Source: Echinarachnius parma (lineage: Eukaryota > Echinodermata > Echinoidea > Clypeasteroida > Echinarachniidae). Taken from it: a stretch of 64,000 bases of DNA. The translations under genes were made by a program, and so were the position numbers. Below are positions 10,796-20,587 of this stretch, piece by piece; the first letter of the stretch is position 1; every line of letters starts with the position of its first letter. The stretch covers positions 22,965-86,964 of the forward strand of contig JBAMJV010010726.1 in assembly GCA_037951105.1 (NCBI GenBank), given 5' to 3'. The notes below the pieces were generated by a model. The model saw only the letters and a list, made by a program, of their open reading frames with translations. It did not search any database and was not told the origin of the DNA.

Positions 10796-11040
10796 TGTGA
10801 TGTATTGCATCTTACACCCTACTTGTGAGGCATTGCATGTTGCCAGCATTACACTACACAATGTATGTATGGATACACACTCATACTACACACTGCATGT
10901 ATACAATTATATAGACACACACAGAATACACACCAGTACAGTAAACTGAATACAGCAGTACTCTAATAAAGATAACTTGGAAGCTGAACTGATATGGCTG
11001 AACTGACTGTTTATTGATGAGTACGAGTCAACTCATTACA
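10796..11040 (+). repeat. 3' LTR of the gypsy element
   Basis: 245 bp, preceded directly by the polypurine tract and followed by the second copy of the ACATG target duplication. Confidence 0.92.
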
Positions 11041-11432
11041 ACATGGTTTGCTGGAATTCGAGGTGTTTTTTGCCCGAATATAGTCGTTTTCAAAACTCCC
11101 GGAGGCTGCAGCCCCCAGCCCCCCCCCCCCCCCCCCCCCCCGGCCACCCCGCCTCATACGCCTATGATTCGTTTTGTATAAATCTGATGTTTTTTTTTTG
11201 TATTTCTTTAATCATCATTAACATTATAATTATGTTTACTGTTCATATTTCTATTTTGATAACCTTTTGAAAGTATAATTATGTTAATTTCCATAATTAT
11301 TTAGTAAATGTTGCCAATAATTGTCAGATCCTTGTATTGAAACACTTAAGCAAATTTAGTGCAGTTAAATAAATAGAGTTATAGGCCCAAATGTTCATAG
11401 GCCCAAATGTTATATGGCACAACTTAAGTTCA

Positions 11433-11572
11433 GGGCCCCGTTTCGGAAAGAGTTGCAATTGATTGCAAGTCAGAACATGTGACTAAATGCGCAAATCTAA
11501 TTGGTTCAAATGTGCATGACTTGCAATTAATTGCAACTTTACAATCGATCGTAACTCTGTCTGCAACGGGGC
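11433..11572. mobile_element. Short foldback MITE, family F, copy 1
   Basis: Begins GGGCCCCGTTTCGG and ends CTGCAACGGGGC, with internal GATTGCAA/TTGCAATT arms and a central CTAATTGGTT. Other copies are at 15495-15673, 22507-22636 and 58424-58588; the consensus end is GGGCCCCGTTGCAGAAAGAG. Confidence 0.8.
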
Positions 11573-11734
11573 TTTTGTTTAACACTGTTTATTAAGGACA
11601 TACATTACCGGTAATTGGTTTAACCATTTTGCACATGTGAGGCATTTTACTGAAGTACGCTTGTAATTCATCTTCATCGATGCAAATGTCTTTGCCTAGT
11701 GATATAAAGATATATGCCCAAATTCACATCAGTG

Positions 11735-12143
11735 GCCAAACTTAATTCCAGGCTAAAAATACAGCAATTGCCAGTAACCAGTTAATTCTATAACATCTGT
11801 GAAATTTCACTTGCCCATTGATGGTTTCCACGTGTCACCGGATACTGATATGGCACAACTTTAGTCCGGGCTAAACAAAAAAACAGAACTGTATCAGTAA
11901 TGTAACCCAGTTACACCGTTTCACACCTGTATAATTTCCATTGTCCATTGATTGTTTTTATATGCCACTGGAAAACCCAAGGGATTGATTTGATAATGAA
12001 AAGAAACAATTAGAATATCCCCGGTGGCACATGACAACCATCAATGGGCTAGTGAAATTCCGCAGGTATGAAACGGTATAACAGTATAACCGGATACTAT
12101 AGTATGAATTTCTGTATTTTTAGCCTGGACTAAAAGTTGTTCC
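11735..12143. mobile_element. Foldback element with an extra half copy
   Basis: 11853-11975 and 12020-12143 are inverted copies of one another (GGCACAACTTTAGTCC against GGACTAAAAGTTGTTCC). A third, truncated arm in the same sense as the left one covers about 11735-11850. No coding sequence. Confidence 0.7.
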
Positions 12144-12689
12144 CATGATTGGAATTCAGGCCATTTTGTTTGTGTAGATTGCCTACTAAAAAAGGAGGTG
12201 AAAGGGAACGATTGCACATAATTATGTTTTGTTTCACATGTTGAGTTATAGTTATATACGAGTATATTAATAAAACTGAATTCAAAATGAATTGTTGTCT
12301 GCATTTGTGTAATATATTATTTACGTTTTTTTTAATAATTATTTTAAGGATAAACACAATCAAACTACTATGATATAATTTTAAGAAAAGTGTGTCATTA
12401 CGTGGGATATGCCGAGAATGAGAAGGGCGCTGGTCATCCGAGCTATAAATCGTGTATAGTTATTATTGTATATTATGCCTAAGCAATTTGTAGCGGTTGA
12501 AACAAAAAAAGTTGTCTTTGCTTTCTTTTGAAAAAAGTACAAGCAACTTGGACAAATGAGTGAAGCGTGGTCATTAAATAGGCAACAAACTTTAACCGTG
12601 ATTAATTATCTCGAGCTCGTGCGGAGGGAGTAATAATTGCGCCCTTTTCTTTCTTAATAGCGAACAGACGATTGCAAAACTGAAGTCTA
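12144..12689. other. No gene seen
   Basis: AT-rich sequence with short ORFs lacking any domain. Confidence 0.55.
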
Positions 12690-13067
12690 GCCATGGATGC
12701 GGTAACATAACAACCAAATACCGACAGTGAAACAAATCTGAATAATTTTATAGAAACTAAATTTGTTTGTTGAAAGAGAGAAGGCCGACACAAAAGTACA
12801 CAGAAAATATCATCTTCTGTGTACCCCTCCTTATTTTTCGCTTCCTTATGCGTGTTTATTTAAACTATATAGATCATAGTTTGAATAAAAATGACATAAT
12901 TCCCAAAGGCGCTATAGATCCACTTTTCGATTACATGGTTACCATAGCGTCATCCGGATGGGAATTTTCTAGAATGTATCTCCCTTGTTTACCAAGGGTA
13001 GATCGAGGAGAATACCTTGTTCGAATGGTTGAATTTGAAAAGAGAACACGTTAGCAGCGGGTCCATA

Positions 13068-13113
13068 GATTAATCATGGATCGTACTAGCGCTAGTACGA
13101 TCCATGGATTAAT
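13068..13113. promoter_or_regulatory. Near-perfect 46-bp palindrome upstream of Ig gene 2
   Basis: Core ATGGATCGTACTAGC (13076-13090) is followed at once by its exact reverse complement (13091-13105). The outer arms ATTAATC/GGATTAAT extend it with one extra base. There is no spacer. It directly abuts a TATAAAAG motif. Unit 1 lacks the palindrome. Confidence 0.7.
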
Positions 13114-13120
13114 ATAAAAG
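13113..13120 (+). promoter_or_regulatory. TATA-like box (TATAAAAG) upstream of Ig gene 2
   Basis: Good TATA consensus, followed 15 bp later by the CRE-like TGACGTCG at 13135-13142. The distance to the ATG (about 520 bp) would imply a long 5' UTR, so transcript data would be needed to confirm use. Confidence 0.4.
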
Positions 13121-13639
13121 GAGTGTGTATGTTGTGACGTCGAACCTTGTCATTATTTTCTTTCACATTCATGACATTGTGTTTGTGTTCTCTTGAAAAT
13201 CAACGGCAACCTTGGGACACGATGTTTGCGTGTTGAATAAAGAGATATATCTATGTGAATACTGACCATATCTTTCCATTATTGTTGATTGTTATTTATT
13301 TGGGTACAGTGGAATCATGAGTATCACACCATAATTATACAACTCTACAAAGTTTACAACGTTTCCTAACTAAACGGAGCATGTGACAACGTTGGATTAT
13401 AACACATCAGACTGCAATAAGAGAACATTATAATATTCTGACGTCTCCATTATTATCTTTACCCGTATAACACGACGGCTGTTCGAGATTACCGATTATT
13501 CATGAGGAGCATGGTAAGGGCTTGATACAACCTTGACAACGCTGAATTGTAATACATCTGACAAAAGTAGATAATCTCCTGCAGTTATTACACTCACGTA
13601 CAGTCATGTAGACGTATTGCGGTTCTGAAACAACTCAAG

Positions 13640-14461
13640 ATGACTATGAATACGGAACTGATTAGCGCCTTTTCCACGTTTACTATACTTGTTCCTGCAT
13701 ACCTGTTTCTTATCACGCAATGTTTCCTGATTTCAGTCTCTGGACAATGTCTGAACGAACTCATGGCGACTGTTTCAAACACAAACCCGATGGAAGGCGA
13801 ACTTATACAGTTAATATGCAATGTAAACCCTCGTGATTATGATACTGCTGCGTGGTATAAAGGAGAGACCGCCCTTATCATAGGGCCCGATGCTCAGACG
13901 GAAAGAAGCGTGTTCCTTCTCTCTGACCCCACAATTACCAATGGTTGCCGGGACTACGGAGTGCTCATCGGGAACGTTATTCCTGCAGACTCGGGCTCGT
14001 ACACCTGTCGAGTTGGTAATAGAAGATCAACCGCGCTCGTGGTCAATGTCATGAACCCCACGGAAGGGCCGTCATCATCAACAACAACTCTACTAATGAC
14101 GACTACTACGATTCTAACAACGAAACGGCGACATTCAACCACCAGACCCAGGTCGACAACAGGAGTTGGACCAATGTCACCTACCTTGCCCACACCAACG
14201 ATACCCCCTCCACCACGGGGCACAACCACTCTGGTCCCCTCTGGAGTTCATACGATTGGTATTAGTGGAATCATCGCCATCGTCGTAACGATCGCCATCC
14301 TCCTCATTAGCATCATCGTCCTCATCGTTATCGTATGCGTGCTGCTCAAGCGTCAGCAGAGCTCGACGAGCTCGGACAATCAGGACGGGATGCGCAGAGA
14401 CGCTGCTATATTAGCGTCATCGGGCCCTCCGACCGACCACTACTACATCACAGTGATTTAA
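13640..14461 (+). CDS. Ig gene 2: single-exon membrane protein with one V-like Ig domain, tail cut short
   Basis: 273 residues as read. Residues 1-35 form a signal peptide like that of gene 1. The Ig domain has Cys60, Trp72 and Cys123 with D-x-G-x-Y-x-C, and the extra Cys37 and Cys103 seen in gene 1. A Thr-rich stalk follows, then a transmembrane helix at about 211-237. The cytoplasmic part stops after about 36 residues at a TAA (14459-14461), ending ITVI, which still fits a class I PDZ ligand. The rest of the gene 1-type tail is present just downstream (14475-14804) but shifted by one base in frame. Either the gene now makes a short-tailed receptor, or an unseen splice joins the two parts. 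The N-terminal half of the Ig domain is much more diverged from gene 1 than its C-terminal half. Confidence 0.8.
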   Translation: MTMNTELISAFSTFTILVPAYLFLITQCFLISVSGQCLNELMATVSNTNPMEGELIQLICNVNPRDYDTAAWYKGETALIIGPDAQTERSVFLLSDPTITNGCRDYGVLIGNVIPADSGSYTCRVGNRRSTALVVNVMNPTEGPSSSTTTLLMTTTTILTTKRRHSTTRPRSTTGVGPMSPTLPTPTIPPPPRGTTTLVPSGVHTIGISGIIAIVVTIAILLISIIVLIVIVCVLLKRQQSSTSSDNQDGMRRDAAILASSGPPTDHYYITVI

Positions 14462-14474
14462 AGTAGTCGGACCG

Positions 14475-14804
14475 TTGGTGATGAGCGGGCCGAAGTGGAA
14501 ACCTCAATCGGGATCGAAGGAATACCCGGACAGCTTCCTGCTCCCGATCCCCGACGTCGACCGCGCTGAGACGAACGGCGTCAACGGCTTCGACAACCAA
14601 GTGTTTGACAGCGACCGATCCGGCCACTCCCCGATCCCTCCCAAGTCCAACTCGCGCAGCAGTGAGAACATGAAGCCCAATGGGTCCATCGGCCAGGGTT
14701 ACTACGAACACTACCCCGATTCAGAGGCCTGTGGTCTCAGGGCCTTGACCACACTCACACTTTGCTGCACCTTCGATGTTTCCCCAATTATAACATATTT
14801 ATAA
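14475..14804 (+). pseudogene. Detached cytoplasmic-tail coding segment of Ig gene 2
   Basis: An open stretch whose first about 85 residues match the tail of gene 1 (from GSKEYPDSFLLP to YYEHYPDSEA). It lies in the +1 frame relative to 13640-14461 and after that frame's stop. Between 14510 and 14728 the DNA differs from 4417-4635 at only 7 places of about 219. After the DSEA block the two genes diverge completely. It may be untranslated relic DNA or an alternatively spliced tail. Confidence 0.7.
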
Positions 14805-15441
14805 ATTACTCACCTGAAGTGTCGAAGTTTATACTGAGGGTCAGACGTGTATAACGATTGTTGTGGATGCTACGCAGAGGCCAGGAGGACTTCAGTAGTT
14901 CCGAGTATCATCATTGTACAATTGTTAGGAACGTATATAAGCATGATTAGTGTGAAGTCATAAGCAGCTACCTATTTGAAGTGATATTGTAAATTCGCTG
15001 TGTGTCATATGCACTGAGAATGAGTCGGAAAATGTTTTATCAAGATTTCAATAATTGGTGGGCCTTCAAATTGTCCGGGGTATAATGACCGTCTTACAGA
15101 AGCTTAGTAGGAGTGGGCAATGTATTGAATTTATTATGTCGTGATGTGTCTACATTGATACTTATGTGGATGTATATCAAGGTTTCAGATGCTATCATAG
15201 ACCTTCGATAGTTCTGAAATCAACGTGTACAAGAGCATTATAAGAACAGTTGCACAGGAGCTTGTTACGAAATCAACTATAATATTATGTTGTATCAGGT
15301 ATGGGCCAAATTAATCCACTGCTGGACTTATGTATATAGTTCACATAGCGTATGAAAACGAAAAATACATTTGTTTGTATTAAATGACAATGGAGCTTGC
15401 GAGCAAAGACTCCACAAAGCCACTTTGAAATGCACATTACC

Positions 15442-15447
15442 AATAAA
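15442..15447 (+). terminator. Possible polyadenylation signal after Ig gene 2
   Basis: AATAAA in the downstream part of unit 2. It is far from the stop (about 980 nt), so use is uncertain. Confidence 0.3.
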
Positions 15448-15494
15448 ATTATAGTTCTTTGCAGTTTTGAAATTATCTGAAAATATTATGACAA

Positions 15495-15673
15495 GGGCCC
15501 CGTTGCAGAAACAAATCCAATCGATTGTTGCAATAAGTTGCAATAATTTGTAAGTCCGATCATGTGACTAAATGCGCAAATCTGATTGGTTGAAATCAAT
15601 GCGCAAATGTTCTGACTTACAATATTAATTGCAACTTTACAATCAATTGCATCTCTTTCTGCAACGGGGTCCA
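15495..15673. mobile_element. Short foldback MITE, family F, copy 2
   Basis: GGGCCCCGTTGCAGAAA at the left and TTTCTGCAACGGGGTCC at the right, with the family's central TGATTGGTTGAAA. Confidence 0.85.
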
Positions 15674-15921
15674 GGACATAGTTATTATATTGCACTCATG
15701 TTGAGATTGCACAGTAAAGTTACTCGTTTTGAAACATTATGTGTATTGTTTAAAATAGTACTCGCTTTTGTATATATCATACTGACGATGGTAATGAATT
15801 TACAATAATTGGAAACGCACACTACTTAATAATGTTTCAATACTCATGGTTGTTACGATCGTATTCTAGTTCACTTATCTGCTCATTATTTTGTATTCAT
15901 ATTGTATATGATACATTTTGC

Positions 15922-16402
15922 TTAAAGGGGTAGTACATTTTTGCTAAGGCTGAGCTTTAGTAACCAAAACCTGCATAATAACATAGCAAACTAATAGTTA
16001 TAACTCCACCATGCTCGAAATGTATAGACAATTACAAACGACTAAGAAAAAAGCCTGTTATCATTAAAAAAGAGCCATTAAAACACAAGAGGGCGCTCTC
16101 TAAAATAGCATTGGTTTCAACCATTTTTCATACAAAATTATGCATGTGATGTTTTGTTGAAATAATGATTGAATAGAGAGATCATCAACAACTATTTAAA
16201 AACCTCTTTTGACAATTTTGGGAAAAGTGTAAGCATTTTTTAGCCGATATTTTAGCCGTTTCTGAACCGATTTTGATCAAATAAAGTTTATTCTGCCATT
16301 AAAATTGTATGCTCTTTCAAATGTTACACTCAGTTTTTCATTATCTCACAAAATATTATTTCGTGCAGCGCCCTCTACACCAAAACTGAACTACCCCTTT
16401 AA
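15922..16402 (-). mobile_element. TTAA-type MITE, family TT-B, full copy
   Basis: 481 bp including TTAA at both ends: TTAAAGGGGTAGTACA at the left and TGAACTACCCCTTTAA at the right. The interior (GAGGGCGCTCTC, ATCAAATAAAGTTTATTCTGCC) recurs in all TT-B copies. Confidence 0.85.
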
Positions 16403-18359
16403 TTTATATTTATTCAATTATCCATACACTTTGATTTATAATAACTCTTTTCATTTCTATTTCGAAAACCCTTTAAAATTATTTTTTCCCTTTTCAAAAA
16501 AGGTTATTTTATACCTATTTTGGATTTCCAAAACTTGTAACATCCATGTATTTTACCACTCCAAGTAGCAGAAACCAATTTTAATTCAGTAATACATACA
16601 TGACCTTATTGTACTTATGTGTAATATAATGCCTATTGTAAGAAGCTAATGATATAGTAACATATGAAAGTAGTTATAATTGAGTATTGATCAATGTTAA
16701 CAATAATGTCTGCATCTGTGTAATTGTGCATATTATACATCATTGGAAAAAATACCTGATTCAGGATAAACATAATTATTAAAAATATGATGATATAAAT
16801 ATAATAAAGAACCATAACGGATAATTTTACCACAGTATTTTTTTAATGCTAAATATAACAGTGATCATGTCAGTGAGTGTTCCTCTAAAAGTTATCATGA
16901 CGCTAAAAAGTAATGTTTATTTAACTTTGTAAATAATATTGTATTTGAAAACAAAAACATAACGTGTGAAACGATTCCTCTCTAAAAAATAAAAATGAAT
17001 TGAAATAAAACTACTTTCTGGATTCAGGTTTTCAATCACCATATTCATAAATAAAGATTAAGTATCGCGACTTTCTTTTTCACAAAAAAATATTGATTGT
17101 TCGTATTTATGTTCTTTTCAATCACTGGACCCCGTTGTAAGATGGCGAAAATAAGACGTCTTTCGATTGGATAATGATTTGTATATCACTACTAAGCATA
17201 GATGATGAATGTATACTTAGAAAATGTTTATTTTGCATACTTTAATCGTGCCAAATTATATTCGTAGTTTAAATGTTGTGCAATGTAGATCCCGCTATAC
17301 GTAGTAAAGTTGTTCTGTTTGTTATAGAGATGTCATCGCTACTGCCATCATCCGACATGTGACTTCTTAATAACGCATGATTATAATCTCTTGTACTTAA
17401 ATATTGATTAAATTAAATATGAATTAAATATGAAATTGCATACTAAGCAAGCTCTTATTACATTGTATTAATTGTTTTGTTTTTTTTTTCTAAAATTCTA
17501 CAAAGAATTAGAGTTAAAGAGAATAATTGAGAATGAAACGATGTTGGATGATAATTTCATTGACTAAAAAGTCACAAATGTAATTATCAACACTAAATTC
17601 ATATTGCATGAGAACGATAGTCGGTAAGAAATTGTGTGAATGTGCGTGTCTTCGACTTTGTGCCTGTTATGTGCAAATATGTGTGCGTTTCATGTTCCAA
17701 ATAATTATGAGTGTGCGTTTGTTTGTGAACAAGAGCAACACAGTATACATTGATACTCCATTTGCACTTGTATAACACTGGATCGGGGGTGCGTGTAAAC
17801 ATTTGATCGCGTGCAAAAAACGAAACGTTTTAATCATGTTTGTGTTCAATAATTTTTTACGACAGAGCAAGTAAAGCAAATGATTGATTAAATGTAGTTC
17901 AATTACTTATTATCTGCAAACGGACCATTGAAATAATCTACTGAAGTTTAAAAAGAAAGTTTGAGTAAAGTACCAACTAATCAACTGTCAAATTGGCGTA
18001 ACATTTCGCCCAATCAAAGATGCCTGCAAGTGTTTCTTCTATAAATAATCATGACTCCTCATCTCATTCGTTCTAGGGCGTGGGAAAAGGGTAGCAAATT
18101 GTTGGCTATATAGGTTTCATTTTTTTTTTACTTTTCTCTTTGCAAAAGAATTGTCATTAGAACGAAATCAGCGGGCAACCGTTTATTCGGCTCTGCAATC
18201 AAGGGCATATAAACCTCCGACAATAGGCACGATGGGTGCGGGTGTTTGGAAAAATAGAGATACAAAACGAGTTGGCGTTCTCGGTATATACGTGGTATCC
18301 ATGGGATAGTTGTGTGTATGGGGCGGGGGGGGGGGGGGGGGGGGGTGGGCAGTGGCCGG
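16403..18359. other. No gene seen
   Basis: Very AT-rich, with short ORFs lacking domains. A long G run (about 18329-18346) begins the C/G-rich zone that follows. Confidence 0.55.
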
Positions 18360-19015
18360 CCTCTGAGGTATTTGATTTTAGCGTCCCCGAATGCCCCCTC
18401 TCATCTCGTCCCAAAAGACACACATAATACCACATTAATGTTTGGCTCAAACTGCCCCTCACCCGACGCCCCAACAGAAGCTCATAACACCATAGTATAC
18501 GTTAGGATCAAACCATCCTACCCCTCCCCCCCCCCCCAGCATAAAAGGATTATCATAACATCTTATTTACGTTTGGCTCAAACTGTCCTCATTATCCATC
18601 ACCCCCCCCCCCCCCCTCAACCACCCCACTCCCCCCCCCCCCCCCAAAAAAAAATAATAATAATAATATTAATAATAATAATAATAATAATAATTAAATA
18701 AGAAAAAATAAGAAAAAATAAGAAATAAAATACAAATAAATAAATAAATAGACAAATAAATTTTAAAAATACATTAATGAACATAAACAAAATGATAATA
18801 CCATATTATTTCGTTTGGCTCAATCTGTGGCTATTATCGACTAATAACATCATATTTTTTTTGTTCAAACGTTTTGTTCAAACTGCCCCATATCTCCCGC
18901 CCCTACCCTCTGACCCTCTAAAAATCATAACACCATATATTTCGTTTTGCCCAAGCTGCCCCTTTGCCTGGCCCAACCCCACCCACCTTCTGACCCTGGC
19001 TTCGCCGCTCAAAGC
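18360..19015. repeat. Degenerate minisatellite, roughly 70-100 bp unit
   Basis: Six or so imperfect units built on CATAACACCATAT, then TTTCGTTTGGCTCAAACTG, then a C-rich run. An AATAAT-rich stretch at 18650-18760 interrupts the array. Confidence 0.65.
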
Positions 19016-20587
19016 GTGAGACCAAATATTTCATACAAATGAGAAAGCGAACACAATTAAGAATCAGTCCTGAAAAATAACTTTTACGAAGTTTTAATTG
19101 CCTGTTATCAGATGTTTGGAATGTAATGTTGACTTTACAAAAAACCTTTGACCAAAATGGTAGTGTTTAAATACTGCGCCTGGCAATGATGTATATTTAT
19201 TATTTCAAATGTTGAATTTATATTGTGATGCAATTCAGTGTAACGCTGAATTGCATGCAGTCTGGCAATCTACATCATCGAATATTAAAGACGGAATCAT
19301 GTAATACAAACCAACATAAAAATACGCAATCATAATTTATTAGAAATAAAAGCAAAAATTACGGGTGTGTGTGCATTCAGGCCGCCCCCCCCCCCCCTCC
19401 CCCTCCCCCCACAAAAAAATAAGAATAAGAACAATAATATTACATTTGTATTTATTTTATTCCCCACGCGAAGTATTATGTGGCGGCCACAAGGATCATC
19501 CGGAAGCTTTTAAAGCTTCCTATTGATATACATTATTATGTCGATCTAGCGGAGAAGTATACCGTTCTGTAACATGTACGTATTGAGTCCAGGCTAACCG
19601 TTTCATTTGAAACAAATCTGATATTAGTTTTGAAATGCTTTTGAAAATGTTGATTCTTGGAATTGCAAAAAAGGGAGTACATTAACGCACCAATGGTTTG
19701 ACAGGTGGAATACCCCCCTTACAACTAGCTACAGCTACGTCATTGATGGATGCGAGGTACTTCCGCCGAAAAAAAGTCCTTCACGCCATGAACCTTAACA
19801 CGTCACCTCCTTGATTTTGCGATCCTCATATAGTTAGTACAGTACCTACCAGATACCCACAGACATTGTGTTAGATAGTATAATAGAGGCACTATCATAC
19901 CCATACAGTTGTGGCAAATGGTGACACCTACCGTCCCTCGTTTCCTATCCGTCATAATGTTTCGCTAGATATATAATGGACACGCCTGCATTCCTTCTTC
20001 TACAGGTACTATTGTCCGATTGCTTTACACAATCTGCACACCGTTTTGTATTGGTTGGCATCTCTAATCTAACGGGACTAACTTGCGAATAATTTAACCC
20101 ACTCGGTGCGGCAATGGGTGAATTCGGTGTATCATCGCCCGGCTATCATCACATTTTGTATGGAGTGGTACTCAGGAATTTAAGAGCCATTGTAAGGTGT
20201 ATGAGAAGCCAAAATAACGGGCGAACCTAACTGTTTTGTAATCCATGATTTGCTTTAGGGCCAAACAGTACACTGCTTTGTCCCTACTGGCCGTGCAAAC
20301 GTCATCCACGCTTCATCGAATCTTTGGAAAAGGCTCTTTTGACAAACGTCACCACTATTGTTTGCTCGAGATTTCAGTTCAAATATGCCTTATATGGAAA
20401 GCTCTGGTTTTGGCTAAAGAAAAGATGAATGCTGGATTCGGGTTTTAGGGTATTGACTATGTCGAGAGGAAAAGAAGCCCATTAAAGCCGTCGCCTGAAT
20501 ACATGTAATATAGCGATGGGAAAATCCGAAGTCGCTGTACAAACTCCACACAAAATAACAGTGTTGTAATAACAGACAGTTTCAGCC
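19016..20587. other. No gene seen; upstream flank of Ig gene 3
   Basis: Holds a C-rich run (19385-19411), then unique-looking sequence that should contain the gene 3 promoter and 5' UTR. I see no clear TATA or CRE near the gene and no homology with the flanks of genes 1 and 2. Confidence 0.5.

Larger units (their letters stand above)
6180..11040 (+). mobile_element. Ty3/gypsy LTR retrotransposon, whole-looking and young
   Basis: The LTRs at 6180-6424 and 10796-11040 are each 245 bp, begin TGTGATG and end ATTACA, and appear identical by eye. The element is flanked by a perfect 5-bp target duplication ACATG (6175-6179 and 11041-11045). A TGG-starting primer-binding region follows the 5' LTR, and a polypurine tract (AAAAGGGGGA) precedes the 3' LTR. 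One long gag-pol frame lies inside. Identical LTRs imply a very recent insertion. It looks whole. It lies between the two duplicated Ig units and outside any gene. Confidence 0.93.
12690..15900 (+). repeat. Segmental duplication, unit 2 (contains Ig gene 2)
   Basis: Co-linear with 2640-5900. Flanks are roughly 70% alike by eye, so the duplication is old compared with the gypsy insertion between the units, whose LTRs have not diverged. Confidence 0.8.
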
